From CBFDBT01 sp965603115 (GTDB lineage: Bacteria > Pseudomonadota > Alphaproteobacteria > Sphingomonadales > Kordiimonadaceae): a stretch of DNA of 5,946 nt. The stretch spans positions 1-5,946 of the forward strand of contig CBFDBT010000169.1 in NCBI GenBank assembly GCA_965603115.1. The letters run 5' to 3'. Each line of letters starts with the position of its first letter. Position 1 is the first letter of the stretch. The notes beneath the pieces were generated by a model that did no database searches, was not told where the DNA came from, and saw only the letters and a program-made list of their open reading frames with translations. A program made the translations under genes and the position numbers. This document shows positions 4,909-5,946 of this stretch, in pieces.

Positions 4909-5946
4909 TCAAATAACGCGGTCATTTCCACCATCTATTGGCAATTGCGCTCCCGTAGTGCAAGATAGTGTCCCGTCCACAAAAGCCGTTACTGCCATGG
5001 CAACGTCACGACATTTAATCTCTGCTTTGAGTAAGTTTTTAGTTTTATAGTCTTCAACCGTCATTCCATAGCGCTTGGCTGAGGACTTAAGGGCTTCTTC
5101 AGTCCATAGCTTGGTATCAAAAACTGCGTCGGGATGAACAATATTGACGGTGATGCCCTCAGGGGCTAGTTCCAAAGCAGCAACACGGGCGAGCTGTGTT
5201 AAACCCGCTTTTGATACCGAATAGGCGGCAGCCCCAGCGCCGGGAGCCTGCACATTGCGCGAGCCAACAAAAACCACACCTGAATTTATGCCGTGGCGTA
5301 AGTAGGGGATCGCCTGTTTGAGTAATCTACGATGTGATGTCAGATTAACATCCAGAGTATCATCCCAGTCTTTATCACCAAGCTTTTCAATTGATGTGCC
5401 GGTGCGGAAGATACCAGCGTTTGAGATGAGAATATCTATCCCGCCGTATGTATCGACAATGTCTGCTAAGGCATTTTTAACGGCCTCCTCGACTGTCAAA
5501 TCGAGTACCATGCCCTGAAAGCCCGACTTTGGCATAGTGTCGCCTATGGACGGGTCGATATCCAAGCCGACGACAACAGCGCCTTTTTCAGCTAACAGCT
5601 CAGCGCATGCCTGACCAATACCGTGCGCTGCGCCACTCACTACAGCAATTTTGCCTGTAAGCGATGAAGGAGCTTTTTGGCGCTTGAGTTTGCTTTGTTC
5701 TAATTCCCAATATTCTAAGTCGCGAAGATCCTGCTCGGTCAACCCTTGCCAGCCGCCCATTTTCTCAGCGTAATACATGGCGTTTAATGTGGCATCTGCG
5801 ACGTCAGCCGAAATCGTGGCACGTTTAATATTTTGGCCGAAACTACGGCAGTGCCCACTCTCAAAAATTGCCCAATGAGGGTTTTTAGCAAGCATGGTTA
5901 ATGTCAGATCATTCGCCCGCTCAAAATAAGCAACATAATCATCCTT
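4909..5946 (-). CDS. Bifunctional class II aldolase/short-chain dehydrogenase, C-terminal part
   Basis: The frame is open to the window edge, so the gene is 5'-truncated by the window; 345 codons are seen. An internal ATG at 5893-5895 should not be taken as the start, because KDDYVAYFERANDLT upstream continues the same frame. The first about 60 visible residues belong to the end of an aldolase/epimerase domain. A linker with DLRDLEYWELEQSKLKR (73-89) follows; this 'EYW-LEQ-KL' link is characteristic of RhaD/YuxG-type bifunctional aldolase/dehydrogenase proteins of about 690 residues. The C-terminal SDR domain has SGAAHGIG at 104-111, Asp129, SNAG at 175-178, Asn201, and catalytic Ser229, Tyr242 and Lys246. 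Relatives split a 6-deoxyketose-1-phosphate (rhamnulose or fuculose type) into DHAP and lactaldehyde, and the SDR part oxidises lactaldehyde. Zinc-binding histidines of the aldolase domain would lie outside the window. Precise substrate unknown; it heads the visible SDR-FAH operon. Confidence 0.88.
   Translation of the reverse strand, partial: KDDYVAYFERANDLTLTMLAKNPHWAIFESGHCRSFGQNIKRATISADVADATLNAMYYAEKMGGWQGLTEQDLRDLEYWELEQSKLKRQKAPSSLTGKIAVVSGAAHGIGQACAELLAEKGAVVVGLDIDPSIGDTMPKSGFQGMVLDLTVEEAVKNALADIVDTYGGIDILISNAGIFRTGTSIEKLGDKDWDDTLDVNLTSHRRLLKQAIPYLRHGINSGVVFVGSRNVQAPGAGAAAYSVSKAGLTQLARVAALELAPEGITVNIVHPDAVFDTKLWTEEALKSSAKRYGMTVEDYKTKNLLKAEIKCRDVAMAVTAFVDGTLSCTTGAQLPIDGGNDRVI

Noticed and set aside
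4498..5518. Plus-strand frames of 65-85 codons opposite the two SDR genes
   Set aside because: They are antisense to SDR coding sequence and have no independent protein features.
5893..5895. ATG as start of a 328-residue stand-alone SDR
   Set aside because: The frame continues upstream without a stop to the window edge, and the residues before and after this Met belong to the aldolase domain and linker of a bifunctional protein.
1..5946. CRISPR array, tRNA, transposase, phage or defence system
   Set aside because: No regularly spaced direct repeats, cloverleaf-like sequence, DDE or integrase-like frames, or defence-type domains were seen on either strand. The locus is metabolic.

Overview
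The window is about 6 kb of AT-leaning bacterial DNA. Every convincing gene lies on the minus strand, so transcription runs from position 5946 towards 1. Protein style, gene content and short intergenic palindromes suggest an aquatic or marine gammaproteobacterium that uses deoxy-sugars or uronic acids. This placement is inference; no rRNA, tRNA or marker gene is present to fix the taxon.

In transcription order, the right half (5946 to 3209) is a compact sugar-catabolic operon. It holds the C-terminal part of a bifunctional class II aldolase/short-chain dehydrogenase that runs off the window edge, a second stand-alone SDR resembling 2-keto-3-deoxy-L-fuconate dehydrogenase, and a fumarylacetoacetate-hydrolase (FAH) family protein resembling 2,4-diketo-3-deoxy-L-fuconate hydrolase. 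Gaps are 34 and 37 bp, each downstream gene has a Shine-Dalgarno sequence, and the set ends in a rho-independent terminator three bases after the FAH stop codon. The SDR plus FAH pair fits the last two steps of the non-phosphorylating L-fucose/L-rhamnose route: 2-keto-3-deoxy acid to 2,4-diketo acid, then cleavage to pyruvate and lactate.

The middle (3176 to 1839) is the most unusual part. An intact 2-keto-3-deoxygluconate kinase gene (kdgK) sits between two gene remnants. Upstream is only the last 30 codons of what looks like a KDPG aldolase (eda), beginning right against the T-tract of the FAH terminator. Downstream is a frameshifted 3' end of a YtcJ-like amidohydrolase. This looks like a former eda-kdgK-amidohydrolase operon that has lost its front and most of its last gene, leaving kdgK with no obvious strong promoter.

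The left part has a 382-bp gene-free spacer (1457-1838) with a terminator-like hairpin, several inverted repeats, a REP-like palindromic element and a Fur-box-like operator overlapping a perfect TATAAT. This is followed by a DUF418 membrane-protein gene (1456 to 134) with its own strong terminator and, beyond it, a second copy of the palindromic repeat core. No CRISPR array, tRNA, transposase or defence gene was seen.
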